A DNA stretch of 64,000 nucleotides from Ahaetulla prasina (Eukaryota; Chordata; Lepidosauria; Squamata; Colubridae). The stretch covers positions 300,683,516 to 300,747,515 of the forward strand of contig NC_080539.1 of the NCBI RefSeq assembly GCF_028640845.1, read 5' to 3'. Shown here one piece after another: positions 51,301 to 57,309 of the stretch. The position numbers and the translations under genes were made by a program. Numbering within the stretch: position 1 is the stretch's first letter; each line of letters begins with the position of its first letter. The notes below the pieces were generated by a model that worked only from the letters and a program-made list of their open reading frames with translations, had not been told where the DNA came from and did no database searches.

Positions 51301-54300
51301 ATGCAATAAATCTTGTTCTTTTGAATTTCCTCAGAGAGTAGCAACTGGCTGTGAGGAAGAAAATAAAGGAATGTACCCCCAAGTTGTAGGGTGAATTCCG
51401 CCAGAACTCAGAAGCAATCTAATACTCCCAGACTTCTAGATCCAGTGAGTACATACAATTACAATTTGGTTTTATTTTGTATGCAGTAATTTTACCCAGT
51501 TTCCTTCCTTCATCCTCCCTCCCCACAAGTCTCATCATCCTTTTGGATGGGTCTACCCATTGTTCCTTTTTCTCCCTTAAAATCTAATCATATTCTTCAA
51601 ACTAAATCCCATTAATTTTTATAATTGTTGCGTGTTCTTCATAAATTCTAAATATTATTTTAAACAGATATCTTTGTGCCAATTTGTTTTTTTTAAAATA
51701 GAACAGTTACAATCTAGTAAAGTGCCCTAGAGTTTGCTAGAGTGACTCAAAGACACGATGTTTAAGGTGTGTTTGTTTTTCTCAATTAGAAATTTTCTTT
51801 TTTGGTTTTAGCCTTTCTCTTCTAATGGAGGGAAGGAAAAGAAGGTAGTAGCAACATATATCAACTCCTAACAAAAACTGATGCATAATTACAGGTAGTT
51901 CTAGATCAGGGGTCTCCAACCTTGGTCTCTTTAAGACTTGTGGACTTTAACTCCCAGAGTCCCTCAGCCAGCAAAGCTGGCTGAGAAACTCTGGGAGTTG
52001 AAGTCCACAAGTCTTAAAGGGACCAAGGTTGGAGACCCCTGTTCTAGATGGATGGACCAGACCTAGAAAGTTTTATAATAAAAAGAGAGAGTATTCTTAA
52101 AATAATTCTCAAAACAACAGGTAGTTTCATGATGGCGGCAAAATGTGTGTGGTAATTTTACATGCAAGGGGTGAAGTTTGCATTGTGACATTGAAGTACA
52201 CATTTATTTCCTTACAGACATCAGTAGATAGCTCTCTAGTGAACTGGATGAGAAACTGGCATTCAAAGGGAAGTGTATCAGAAGTATGTGAGAAACATTC
52301 TTGTTGCTGGCAATCCTTATGATTTATATTGATATATTGACCATCAATTGTGTTGTAAATGTTGTACCTTGATGAACGTATCTTTTCTTTTATGTACACT
52401 GAGAGCATATGCACCAAGACAAATTCCTTGTGTGTCCAATCACACTTGGCCAATAAAATTCTATTCTATTCTAACCCTGAAGAAGTTAATTTTGTTTGAA
52501 ATTGTAAAGGGGAATAGGTACTATACTAGTGGCAGCCATCACACAGAACAAGTTATTGTGCATGGTAGGTTTCAGGCTTTGACTGGACAATTAAAACTTC
52601 AGAATGTGGAGGCAAAGATTTTCCCTGTGACATTCTATAGAAGTGAAAGTTGGACTTTAAAGAAGGGTTGGTTTTTTTTCATTCTATATGTTTCTGTACT
52701 TATTCTATCTTTATTATTTTTATAAATAACTCAAAGAGGCCAACATATCTCATACTTTTTCCTATTTACCTCATAACAACCTGTGAAATATGTTGGGTTG
52801 GGAGAGAATAACAGCCCAAAAAAACAAACTGACTGACAAATGAACCTTTGAAGAAAAAAAAAACCCAGCCAGAGTTCTCACTTGAGACACAAATAACTTG
52901 GCCAAAGTTATCGTATTTTGAGCACATTATGTGAAGACTTAGCTGTCTCAGGGAAAGGTGGAAGGATGACCAACAAAGACTCAATTGTAATAGTAATGCA
53001 TGGACTGTCAGATCATCTGAAAGATCAGCTTAGGGACAGCTCATCCTGGAGAAAAGCTAAAATATATGGTCACTACAAAGAATCAACACTTACTTCATGG
53101 CACATAAAAGGTTAATGTATACAAGTCATTCTACAACAGGGGTCTGGCTGAGGAACTCTGGGAGTTGAAGTCCACAAGTCTTAAGGGGACCAAGGTTGGA
53201 GACCCCTGTTGTTGTCTTCAACCAAGTGTCCTCCAATATTTATTATCCTCATCCAGATAGCCAAGTGAATAATGGAACATGTAGTCCAATCTCTCTATTC
53301 ATCTCTACCTTGATGAACGTATCTTTTCTTTTATGTACACTGAGAGCATATGCACCAAGACAAATTCCTTGTGTGTCCAATCACACTTGGCCAATAAAAT
53401 TCTATTCTATTCTAACCCTGAAGAAGTTAATTTTGTTTGAAATTGTAAAGGGGAATAGGTACTATACTAGTGGCAGCCATCACACAGAACAAGTTATTGT
53501 GCATGGTAGGTTTCAGGCTTTGACTGGACAATTAAAACTTCAGAATGTGGAGGCAAAGATTTTCCCTGTGACATTCTATAGAAGTGAAAGTTGGACTTTA
53601 AAGAAGGGTTGGTTTTTTTTCATTCTATATGTTTCTGTACTTATTCTATCTTTATTATTTTTATAAATAACTCAAAGAGGCCAACATATCTCATACTTTT
53701 TCCTATTTACCTCATAACAACCTGTGAAATATGTTGGGTTGGGAGAGAATAACAGCCCAAAAAAACAAACTGACTGACAAATGAACCTTTGAAGAAGAAA
53801 AAAACCCAGCCAGAGTTCTCACTTGAGACACAAATAACTTGGCCAAAGTTATCGATTTTGAGCACATTATGTGAAGACTTAGCTGTCTCGGGGAAAGGTG
53901 GAAGGATGACCAACAAAGACTCAATTGTAATAGTAATGCATGGACTGTCAGATCATCTGAAAGATCAGCTTAGGGACAGCTCATCCTGGAGAAAAGCTAA
54001 AATATATGGTCACTACAAAGAATCAACACTTACTTCATGGCACATAAAAGGTTAATGTATACAAGTCATTCTACAACAGGGGTCTGGCTGAGGAACTCTG
54101 GGAGTTGAAGTCCACAAGTCTTAAGGGGACCAAGGTTGGAGACCCCTGTTGTTGTCTTCAACCAAGTGTCCTCCAATATTTATTATCCTCATCCAGATAG
54201 CCAAGTGAATAATGGAACATGTAGTCCAATCTCTCTATTCATCTCTACCTTGATGAACGTATCTTTCTTTTATGTACACTGAGAGCATATGCACCAAGAC

Positions 54301-55769
54301 AAATTCCTTGTGTGTCCAATCACACTTGGCCAATAAAATTCTATTCTATTCTAACCCTGAAGAAGTTAATTTTGTTTGAAATTGTAAAGGGGAATAGGTA
54401 CTATACTAGTGGCAGCCATCACACAGAACAAGTTATTGTGCATGGTAGGTTTCAGGCTTTGACTGGACAATTAAAACTTCAGAATGTGGAGGCAAAGATT
54501 TTCCCTGTGACATTCTATAGAAGTGAAAGTTGGACTTTAAAGAAGGGTTGGTTTTTTTTCATTCTATATGTTTCTGTACTTATTCTATCTTTATTATTTT
54601 TATAAATAACTCAAAGAGGCCAACATATCTCATACTTTTTCCTATTTACCTCATAACAACCTGTGAAATATGTTGGGTTGGGAGAGAATAACAGCCCAAA
54701 AAAACAAACTGACTGACAAATGAACCTTTGAAGAAAAAAAAAACCCAGCCAGAGTTCTCACTTGAGACACAAATAACTTGGCCAAAGTTATCGTATTTTG
54801 AGCACATTATGTGAAGACTTAGCTGTCTCGGGGAAAGGTGGAAGGATGACCAACAAAGACTCAATTGTAATAGTAATGCATGGACTGTCAGATCATCTGA
54901 AAGATCAGCTTAGGGACAGCTCATCCTGGAGAAAAGCTAAAATATATGGTCACTACAAAGAATCAACACTTACTTCATGGCACATAAAAGGTTAATGTAT
55001 ACAAGTCATTCTACAACAGGGGTCTGGCTGAGGAACTCTGGGAGTTGAAGTCCACAAGTCTTAAGGGGACCAAGGTTGGAGACCCCTGTTGTTGTCTTCA
55101 ACCAAGTGTCCTCCAATATTTATTATCCTCATCCAGATAGCCAAGTGAATAATGGAACATGTAGTCCAATCTCTCTATTCATCTCTACCTTGATGAACGA
55201 ATCTTTTCTTTTATGTACACTGAGAGCATATGCACCAAGACAAATTCCTTGTGTGTCCAATCACACTTGGCCAATAAAAATTCTATTCTATTCTATTCTA
55301 TTCTCTCTAGAGAGCTGTGGATTAAGAAATGCTGAATGACTAATGGTATAAGCCATCCATACGTATAGAAAGGAAAGGACACAATACAAATAACTACACT
55401 CTGCTCGGAATGAGGAATATTACGAAAGTTTCCCCTTCAAAATGGCAAACGCACGCCCCCTTTTTTCAGACTGACAAGAGTGGCATCCAACGACGAGCGT
55501 GCCTCGAGGAAAAAGGTGAGCCTACAATGGGATTTTAGCCAATAGGATTTCTCACTTGTTCGTCCCTTGCGCCGCGACTCCCGAGAATACCGTCTCCTCT
55601 ATGGTATGCTAACATGCAAAGTGCAACCACTTTCTAGCCCCCCCCCCCGCTTCCAAGCACCCCTCCTCCCCGAAATTAGCTGCCCTTCATCCTACCACCG
55701 ACCGCTTACCATCATCGGGAGCCCATATTGCAGCGATTTGTTCTTCCGCAGCCTTTGCATCCAGGCCAT
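23475..55769 (-). CDS. COX16: COX16, cytochrome c oxidase assembly protein (four coding exons)
   Basis: COX16 is a small single-pass protein of the mitochondrial inner membrane that helps assemble cytochrome c oxidase; work on the human protein links it to copper delivery to subunit COX2. Joined exons 55769-55710, 38436-38359, 27938-27876 and 23567-23475 give 97 residues, against about 106 in human from memory. Diagnostic stretches are [13 protein letters not shown] (8-20), [19 protein letters not shown] (21-39), [13 protein letters not shown] (47-59) and [14 protein letters not shown] (74-87), all close to the human protein. A membrane helix is likely at about 15-31. All introns are GT-AG and phase 0. 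The first in-frame ATG follows an in-frame stop in the 5' leader. The C-terminus ([10 protein letters not shown]) is shorter than in mammals. No frameshift or premature stop. Neighbours SYNJ2BP and SLC8A3, known beside human COX16, were not found here. Confidence 0.96.
23702..23890. mobile_element. hAT-like MITE with perfect 8-bp target duplication
   Basis: Termini CAGGGGTGAAATTCA / TGAATTTCACCCCTG are exact inverses over 15 bases. Target duplication acttaacc is at 23694-23701 and 23891-23898. It sits about 130 bp upstream of COX16 exon 4, in intron 3. Confidence 0.92.
23930..24688 (+). repeat. Decayed LINE fragments in two partial tandem pieces
   Basis: The words 'ccaaatccagtctaaa', 'catctggctgactatgaaac' and 'cttgggaaggacgtgataga' occur twice (about 23974-24040 and 24610-24685). 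Upstream words ('aaatcttggacagcactta' / 'aaacatctggagcacca', 'attgataaaatttccatc' / 'attgataaattcgccatc') are also paired. From memory this order resembles the C-terminus of an R4-like squamate LINE. The reading frame is heavily broken. Confidence 0.45.
24697..24990. mobile_element. hAT-like non-autonomous element
   Basis: Left CAGGGGTGGTTTCAGCAGG, right TTTGAATCCCACAACTG. Inverse orientation of the family layout seen at 18966-19228. Flanks gtctaaag / atttaagg agree at only 5 of 8, an old insertion. Confidence 0.7.
24999..27027. other. COX16 intron 3, unassigned part
   Basis: Largely single-copy AT-rich sequence with a (TG)n run at 26075-26092. No further exon or recognised repeat. Confidence 0.5.
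27028..27478 (-). repeat. SINE (gctattgc type) interrupted by an L3 LINE
   Basis: The SINE 3' end (agcaatagcactta, 27028-27041) is parted from the rest of the SINE (27281-27478, 'tttacagccctctctaagca' to 'accaccatggctc') by the L3 tail. About 30 bases of SINE at the junction are missing compared with the copy at 3661-3884. Confidence 0.75.
27042..27280 (-). mobile_element. CR1/L3-type LINE 3' tail, inserted in a SINE
   Basis: Minus strand carries the L3 3' UTR ('tatcttttcttttatgtaca', 'ccaagacagattccttggg', 'acttggccaataaaaat') with a very short tail (attctattttattct). 5'-truncated at 27280. Confidence 0.85.
27876..27938 (-). CDS. COX16: COX16 coding exon 3 (residues 47-67)
   Basis: Acceptor ...TTAATCAG|ATG; encodes [20 protein letters not shown] plus E; donor GAG|GTATGA. 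Charged, helical, predicted to lie outside the membrane. Confidence 0.96.
28595..28815. mobile_element. hAT-like MITE with perfect 8-bp target duplication
   Basis: Left CAGGAGTGAAATCCAGCAGG, right TTGGATTTCACCACTG. Target duplication ttttaaag is at 28587-28594 and 28816-28823, exact. It gives the clearest proof that this widespread group uses 8-bp hAT-type sites. Confidence 0.9.
28824..29296. other. COX16 intron 2, unassigned
   Basis: No gene or recognised repeat. Confidence 0.45.
29297..29395. repeat. Pentanucleotide microsatellite (GGGAA)n(GAGAA)n
   Basis: About five gggaa units followed by thirteen or more agaga-type units, very regular. Confidence 0.95.
29460..31351 (+). mobile_element. 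CR1 LINE, 3' portion of ORF2 with RT (1.9 kb)
   Basis: Two ORFs (29482-29985 and 29970-30953) overlap by a frame change at about 29970 and together cover the CR1 RT. Motifs: [24 protein letters not shown] (motif A), [20 protein letters not shown] (motif B), and LYAEDTQLY where active CR1 has LYADDTQLY. The C-terminal [14 protein letters not shown] and [15 protein letters not shown] follow. The protein is 5'-truncated and stopped before the usual end; the 3' UTR ends 'gtaaaccgccttgagtcctt' with an (AATA)n tail (31328-31351). The frameshift and the D-to-E change at the catalytic pair mean this copy is dead. It runs antisense to COX16. Confidence 0.93.
31461..31980. mobile_element. hAT-type non-autonomous element (CTGTGATGGCAAACC)
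   Basis: Ends CTGTGATGGCAAACC / GGTTCGCCAACACTG. Flanks ttataaga and ttatagga agree at 7 of 8. The interior repeats inverted words around 'ccggaaacc', as in 3296-3647. ORFs on both strands are structural by-products. Confidence 0.8.
32050..32262 (+). mobile_element. Right-end fragment of the 20347-21528 family
   Basis: Shares 'ggagggatttttgctatcgg', 'ttctctgaaccaccc', 'aggagcattttacacctg' with the right end of that element. Left end missing. Confidence 0.6.
32288..32562 (+). repeat. tRNA-derived SINE (ggccagatagctcagg)
   Basis: A-box side ggccagatagctcaggccgg, B-box side gcaggttcaagcccggcc, then 'gactcagccttccatccttt' and 'gaggacccagattgttgggg'. The tail 'gtaagccgccctgagtcttc' ends 'gggcggggtataaatgtaa' plus poly-A. 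An AT dinucleotide run interrupts it at about 32461-32475. Confidence 0.85.
32716..32755. repeat. (TG)n microsatellite
   Basis: Nearly 20 tg units. Followed at 32793-32861 by a short inverted pair (gggtcttttccc / gggaaaagaccc). Confidence 0.95.
32931..33303. mobile_element. DNA transposon with GTCCTCGACTTAC termini
   Basis: Left 'agtagtccttgagttacaac', right 'gattgtaagtcgaggactac': inverted ends. Internal words cacttaacaac / gtcatgtgatcac are frequent. The same family is fragmentary at 3895, 40430 and 50245. No transposase; class not decided. Confidence 0.65.
33304..34574. other. COX16 intron 2, unassigned
   Basis: AT-rich. No gene or recognised repeat. The 131-codon minus-strand ORF at 33534-33929 has no recognisable features. 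Confidence 0.45.
34583..34835. mobile_element. hAT-like element with 8-bp target duplication ccctataa
   Basis: Left CAGGAGTCCCTAACTACTG, right GATTGGGGAACTCTGG. ccctataa is at 34575-34582 and 34836-34843, exact. GC-rich core with 'gcatgtgcatg' words. Confidence 0.8.
34844..36480. other. COX16 intron 2, unassigned
   Basis: AT-rich, no gene or recognised repeat. Confidence 0.45.
36481..37029 (+). repeat. Possible old CR1 fragment
   Basis: Text such as 'ccttccttttggaatgatct' resembles the CR1 C-terminal 'gccctctggaatgagct' block. Otherwise too decayed to place. Confidence 0.35.
37030..37604 (+). mobile_element. CR1 LINE 3' end with RT C-terminus
   Basis: The 168-codon ORF at 37040-37546 contains [55 protein letters not shown] and ends DSHLSEMV, the C-terminus of CR1 ORF2. 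The 3' end 'gggattggactagaagacct', 'ccaaggtcccttccaactct' is the canonical CR1 terminus, followed by an (ATT)n array. 5'-truncated. Confidence 0.92.
37605..37699. repeat. (ATT)n microsatellite at a CR1 tail
   Basis: About 31 uninterrupted att units starting at the CR1 3' end. Confidence 0.95.
38126..38172. repeat. (AATG)n microsatellite
   Basis: Roughly eight perfect gaat units preceded by variants, about 190 bp from the donor side of COX16 exon 2. Confidence 0.9.
38359..38436 (-). CDS. COX16: COX16 coding exon 2 (residues 21-46)
   Basis: Acceptor ...AATATTTTAG|GTG; encodes [20 protein letters not shown] then QKIRGK; donor AAG|GTAAGC. It carries the end of the membrane helix and the GSFGLREF signature. 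Confidence 0.96.
39200..39781 (+). repeat. Direct tandem duplication, about 290-bp unit, two copies
   Basis: Copy 1 (39200-39492) and copy 2 (39493-39781) share 'aaaaatgccttcaagtttta', 'ttatgctctgctatgc', 'aaaaccaaagcagaa', 'acctatttctttcattgttg', 'ttaatattctacatgccaca'. Scattered differences suggest roughly 5-10% divergence, an old duplication within COX16 intron 1. Confidence 0.9.
39782..40429. other. COX16 intron 1, unassigned
   Basis: The GC-richer part at 40085-40310 gives ORFs on both strands without recognisable family. Confidence 0.4.
40430..40690. repeat. Decayed 'GTCCTCGACTTA' transposon fragment
   Basis: Shares gcagttgttaaataaatcag, 'gtcatgtgactac' and 'aaggtcgtaagtatcc' type words with 32931-33303. 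Confidence 0.4.
41152..41213 (+). repeat. Short tandem repeat, about 22-27 bp unit, three copies
   Basis: The word gtaaatgtttcatga occurs three times with cattatagt / cattagt between. Confidence 0.85.
41385..41556 (+). mobile_element. 3' end fragment of the LINE family at 55966-57212
   Basis: 'aaccaaaaactgtctaccat', 'gcacaaaagtgcctaccg' and 'atgttgtgacaaaatt' are the inverse of the 3' UTR seen at 56010-56220. Confidence 0.75.
41663..41891 (-). repeat. tRNA-derived SINE (gctattgc type)
   Basis: Minus strand copy of the SINE at 3661-3884: 'taagtgctattgctattg' tail, 'gccttccatccttcc' and a decayed promoter head. Confidence 0.8.
41892..43498. other. COX16 intron 1, unassigned
   Basis: (CAA)n run at 42196-42226. 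No gene or recognised repeat otherwise. Confidence 0.45.
43499..44105 (-). mobile_element. Tc1/mariner-type transposon, internally deleted
   Basis: Terminal inverted repeats of 37 bp (43499-43535 and 44069-44105, one mismatch) start CAGTAGTGGCCAAAATTGTG and are flanked by TA on both sides, the Tc1/mariner target. The minus-strand ORF 44133-43915 ends with the transposase C-terminus ([20 protein letters not shown]), including the NPIENLW block with the third catalytic acidic residue. At 607 bp it is well under the 1.3-1.6 kb of a full element, so the N-terminal and most catalytic coding is gone. It holds a 40-bp tandem duplication (about 43700-43760). Confidence 0.93.
44106..45169. other. COX16 intron 1, unassigned
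   Basis: No gene or recognised repeat. Confidence 0.45.
45170..45445 (-). mobile_element. Old CR1 fragment
   Basis: 'aaaattccacaatttaacta', 'aaaatctttctgtaagccct' and 'ctatcatgtctccatttaca' follow the order of an amniote CR1 C-terminal region read in reverse. No open frame remains. Confidence 0.5.
45520..45569 (+). mobile_element. Penelope-like element fragment, left of the LTR insertion
   Basis: Reads 'atgtctatggagatactcag', 'tcatccaggccatggt'. The same words lie, inverted, at 59960-60015. Continues after the LTR at 46215. Confidence 0.55.
45570..46214 (+). mobile_element. Solo LTR, 645 bp, with 5-bp target duplication
   Basis: Starts TGTTGTGGCCC and ends GGTCAGAACA (TG...CA). atggt is duplicated at 45565-45569 and 46215-46219. 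Leaving the LTR out in thought joins a continuous repeat text that agrees with the copy at 59.95 kb, which fixes both boundaries. A TATA-like word (about 45899) and AATAAA (46145) lie in the order of an LTR. No internal retroelement coding sequence is left. ORFs inside (for example 45521-45880) are acidic and unlikely to be genes. It may belong to the same family as 10618-11216. Confidence 0.8.
46215..46300. mobile_element. Penelope-like fragment with near-perfect hairpin
   Basis: Arms 46222-46258 and 46261-46297 are inverse copies (one mismatch) separated by two bases; key words tcccaaaggtgctttttcaa and gcaactggactttc. Confidence 0.7.
46533..46918. mobile_element. DNA transposon CATGGTGGAT with 8-bp target duplication
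   Basis: Ends CATGGTGGAT / ATCCACCATG are exact inverses. gtttggat is duplicated at 46525-46532 and 46919-46926. The interior is rich in palindromic tgatttaaatca words near the right end and degenerate versions at the left. The 8-bp duplication points to a hAT-type transposase, but the CATGG start is not the usual CAG. Confidence 0.85.
46927..48197. other. COX16 intron 1, unassigned
   Basis: Contains a 173-codon plus-strand ORF (47685-48206) with no recognisable domain that runs into the microsatellite. Treated as chance. Confidence 0.4.
48198..48388. repeat. Bkm-type compound array (GATA)n(GGTA)n(GACA)n(CA)n
   Basis: About 12 gata units, then about 14 ggta units, then about 17 gaca units (one ggca variant), then ca. 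GATA and GACA are the units of the Bkm satellite first found in snakes. The ggta block between them is unusual. ORFs through it encode only SVCL and YLPT repeats. Confidence 0.95.
48470..48618 (-). repeat. tRNA-derived SINE, Sauria type (decayed)
   Basis: Minus strand: 'gagccagtgtagtgtgctga' head, 'gttggactaggactggtga', 'ttggaccaatcacctcc' and 'cccaatctacttcacagg'. Confidence 0.7.
48770..49335 (+). mobile_element. RTE-BovB LINE fragment
   Basis: Broken frames hold [20 protein letters not shown] and a '[11 protein letters not shown]' block, parallel to BovB 'IEKAREFQKN', 'DWFQIGKGVRQG' and 'LFNLYAEYI'. The right part 'gaaagaccagtctggggaca', 'tcctggagaaaatctatct' is the BovB 3' end. Heavily decayed. 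Confidence 0.65.
49340..49585 (+). mobile_element. CR1 LINE 3' end
   Basis: 'aatctgtggaacagcttgcc', 'tttttaagaagagattggac', 'gacctccaaggtccctttca' as in 37400-37604. Tail 'gttattctctt'. Confidence 0.85.
49610..49925 (+). mobile_element. 3' end fragment of the LINE family at 55966-57212
   Basis: 'ggtcaacacctggaatgctc', 'caaactgtctaccatggatc', 'gcgtgcataagcgcacca' correspond to the inverse of 56090-56300. Confidence 0.75.
50245..50655. repeat. 'GTCCTCGACTTA' transposon remnant with an insert
   Basis: Left part 'agcaacttggtcattaaatg', 'gtggttgctaagtgaaac'; right part 'gtgacagttgctaaatgagg', 'actacctgtaat'. The middle (about 50308-50560) is foreign and includes 'cctgcaataaacagct', perhaps another insertion. 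Confidence 0.5.
50656..51898. other. COX16 intron 1, unassigned
   Basis: No gene or recognised repeat. Confidence 0.45.
51907..52041. mobile_element. Palindromic hAT MITE
   Basis: Same fold-back family as 4577-4711. Exact 8-bp duplication ttctagat at 51899-51906 and 52042-52049. Arms differ at about four positions. Lies in COX16 intron 1. Confidence 0.92.
52301..52479 (+). mobile_element. CR1/L3-type LINE 3' tail (copy A)
   Basis: 'ccttatgatttatattgata', 'accttgatgaacgtatcttt', 'cttggccaataaaattctat' and three attct units. It forms the left edge of the triplicated block. Confidence 0.85.
52366..55300 (+). repeat. Tandem array of about 940-bp units (three full copies plus a partial)
   Basis: Units start with 'accttgatgaacg' at 52366, 53307, 54247 and 55187 (spacing 941, 940, 940). 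The fourth stops after the L3 tail near 55300. Copies differ by only a few single-base changes or indels (for example tctcagg in copy 1 and tctcggg in copies 2 and 3; atcgtatt and atcgatt). Each unit holds an L3 tail, an RTE-BovB 3' end in two pieces ([19 protein letters not shown]; 'gacagctcatcctggagaaa') with SINE-like text between, and a truncated palindromic MITE. The repeated ORFs are shadows of these transposon pieces. It ends about 130 bp short of the CpG-rich block at COX16 exon 1. Confidence 0.97.
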
Positions 55770-55930
55770 TTTAGCCTCGGAGGGAGATCATCTCTTTACC
55801 GGTACCGCGATCCAGCAGATATCATTCCCCTGGATTCGGAGGTCTGAAGCAACAAGGTTCCGCTTCTCGAAAGGGAGCACAGGCGGAAGGTTCAATGCAG
55901 GGTGAGCCTGCAGTAGAGGAGGAAGTTGCC
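55430..55930 (-). promoter_or_regulatory. CpG-rich block around COX16 exon 1 (likely promoter)
   Basis: CpG is clearly more frequent here than in the surrounding 10 kb (for example 'gcgccgcgactcccgag', 'ggtaccgcgatcc', 'ttccgcttctcga'). An ETS-like core GCGGAAGG sits at 55883-55890, upstream of the start codon, a site common in promoters of nuclear-encoded respiratory genes. A CCAAT word is at 55539-55543, inside intron 1. No TATA box is evident. The transcription start was not located. Confidence 0.6.
55710..55769 (-). CDS. COX16: COX16 coding exon 1 (residues 1-20)
   Basis: Encodes [20 protein letters not shown]. The donor is ATG|GTAAGC at 55709. Upstream in frame: TGA, TCT, CCC, TCC, GAG, GCT, AAA, then ATG, so no earlier start exists in this exon. 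The N-terminus is a few residues shorter than human COX16, but the RKNK-LxYGxPM block is kept. Confidence 0.93.
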
Positions 55931-55965
55931 GAAAAGAAATCTCGTAAAGGCTCCCTGGCTAGTCT

Positions 55966-57212
55966 AAACATTTTATTTTATTTTATTTATTTTATTTTAT
56001 TTTGTCACAACAGTAAACACAACATCAACATAAATCAGCAAAATATCATATAAGCATATATATGAGCAAGAGTATGTAATAATTGTATTAATTTGATATA
56101 ATGAAGGAAACATTAGGACAGGAACGGTAGGCACTTTTGTGCACTTATGCACGTCACTTATAGGAATGGGGTGAGGTCAATGGTAGACAGTTTTTGGTTA
56201 AAGCTTTTGGGAGTTTGAGAAGAGGCCACAGAGTCAGGCAGTGTGTTCCAAGCGTTAACAACTCTGTTACAAAAATCATATTTTCTGCAATCTAGATTGA
56301 AGCGGTTAAATTAAGTTTGAATCTATTGTTTGCTCTTGTATTATTGCAATTGAAGCTGAAGTAGTCTTTAACAGGAAGGACATTTCAATAGATGATCCTA
56401 TGTGTTAAACACAGGTCTTGACAGAGTCCGCGGAGTTCTAAATTTTCTAATCCCAGGATTTCAAGTCTGGAGGTGTAGGGTATTTTGTTGTTTTCAGAGG
56501 AGCGGAGAACTCTTCTTGTAAAATATTTCTGGACACGTTCAATTGTATTAATGTCAGAGATGTGGTATGGGTTCCAGACAGGTGAGCTGTATTCAAGAAT
56601 AGGTCTAGCAAATGTTTTGTATGCTCTGGTTAGTAGTGTAGAGTTTTTGGAAAAGAAGCTACGCAAAATTAGGTTTAAAACTCTTAGAGCCTTTTTTGCT
56701 ATGTAGTTGCAGTGGGCTTTGGCACTTAGATCATTTGATATGTAAACTCCAAGGTCTTTAACAGGGTGGGGATCATCTGTAAGGTAATGTCCATCAAGCT
56801 TGTACTTAGTGTTTGGGTTCTTTTTCCCGATATGTAAGTTTGAGCATTTGCTGGTTGAGATTTGGAGTTGCCAAGTTTTAGAACAATCGGATACAAAGTC
56901 AAGGTCTTTTTGAAGGGTAGAAGTATTGTTGGTGGTGTTAAATAGTTTGACATCATCAGCAAAGAGAACACAATAACTTGAGATAAGGTCACAGAGATCA
57001 TTTATGTATAGTATGAAGAGCGTTGGTCCAAGAACGCTGCCTTGGGGAACGCCACTTTTGACAGGAACAGGATTTGATAGAGCATTGCCAATTTTGACCA
57101 CTTGTTGCCTATTTGACAGGACGGCATTTATCCAATTGTGAAGAGGCACAGTTCTGCCAGTGTTTGATGTAAAGCAAAGCAATACTATGCCATAAAGTTT
57201 CGCCAACGACAC
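55966..57212 (-). mobile_element. LINE with uninterrupted RT C-terminal ORF (275 codons)
   Basis: The minus-strand ORF 57212-56385 contains [20 protein letters not shown] (motif B region), YCVLFADDVKLF (catalytic FADD intact) and PILEYSSPVWNPYHISDINT, RVQKYFTRRVL, LEILGLENLELRGLCQDLCL. The layout is Jockey/CR1/L2-group RT; the exact clade is not assigned. Upstream RT and endonuclease are missing (5'-truncated at about 57212). The 3' UTR ends in a (TTTTA)n tail at 55966-56003. Fragments of the same 3' UTR occur at 41385 and 49610. Confidence 0.88.
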
Positions 57213-57309
57213 TCCATTCTTCAGATAATTGAAGCATCAGATGGATGCATCATCCTGCACATTTCATATTATGCCTCTGCTCAGAAGCAAGTTCGAAAGG
57301 GCTAAAGAT

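Noticed and set aside
52348..54995. Sets of repeated ORFs of 65-156 codons that look like a small gene family
   Set aside because: They are the same L3 and BovB fragments copied by the tandem triplication; no frame is conserved as a protein of its own.
55567..55905. 112-codon plus-strand ORF over the CpG-rich block
   Set aside because: It is the antisense shadow of COX16 exon 1. The minus strand carries the conserved protein and correct splice site.
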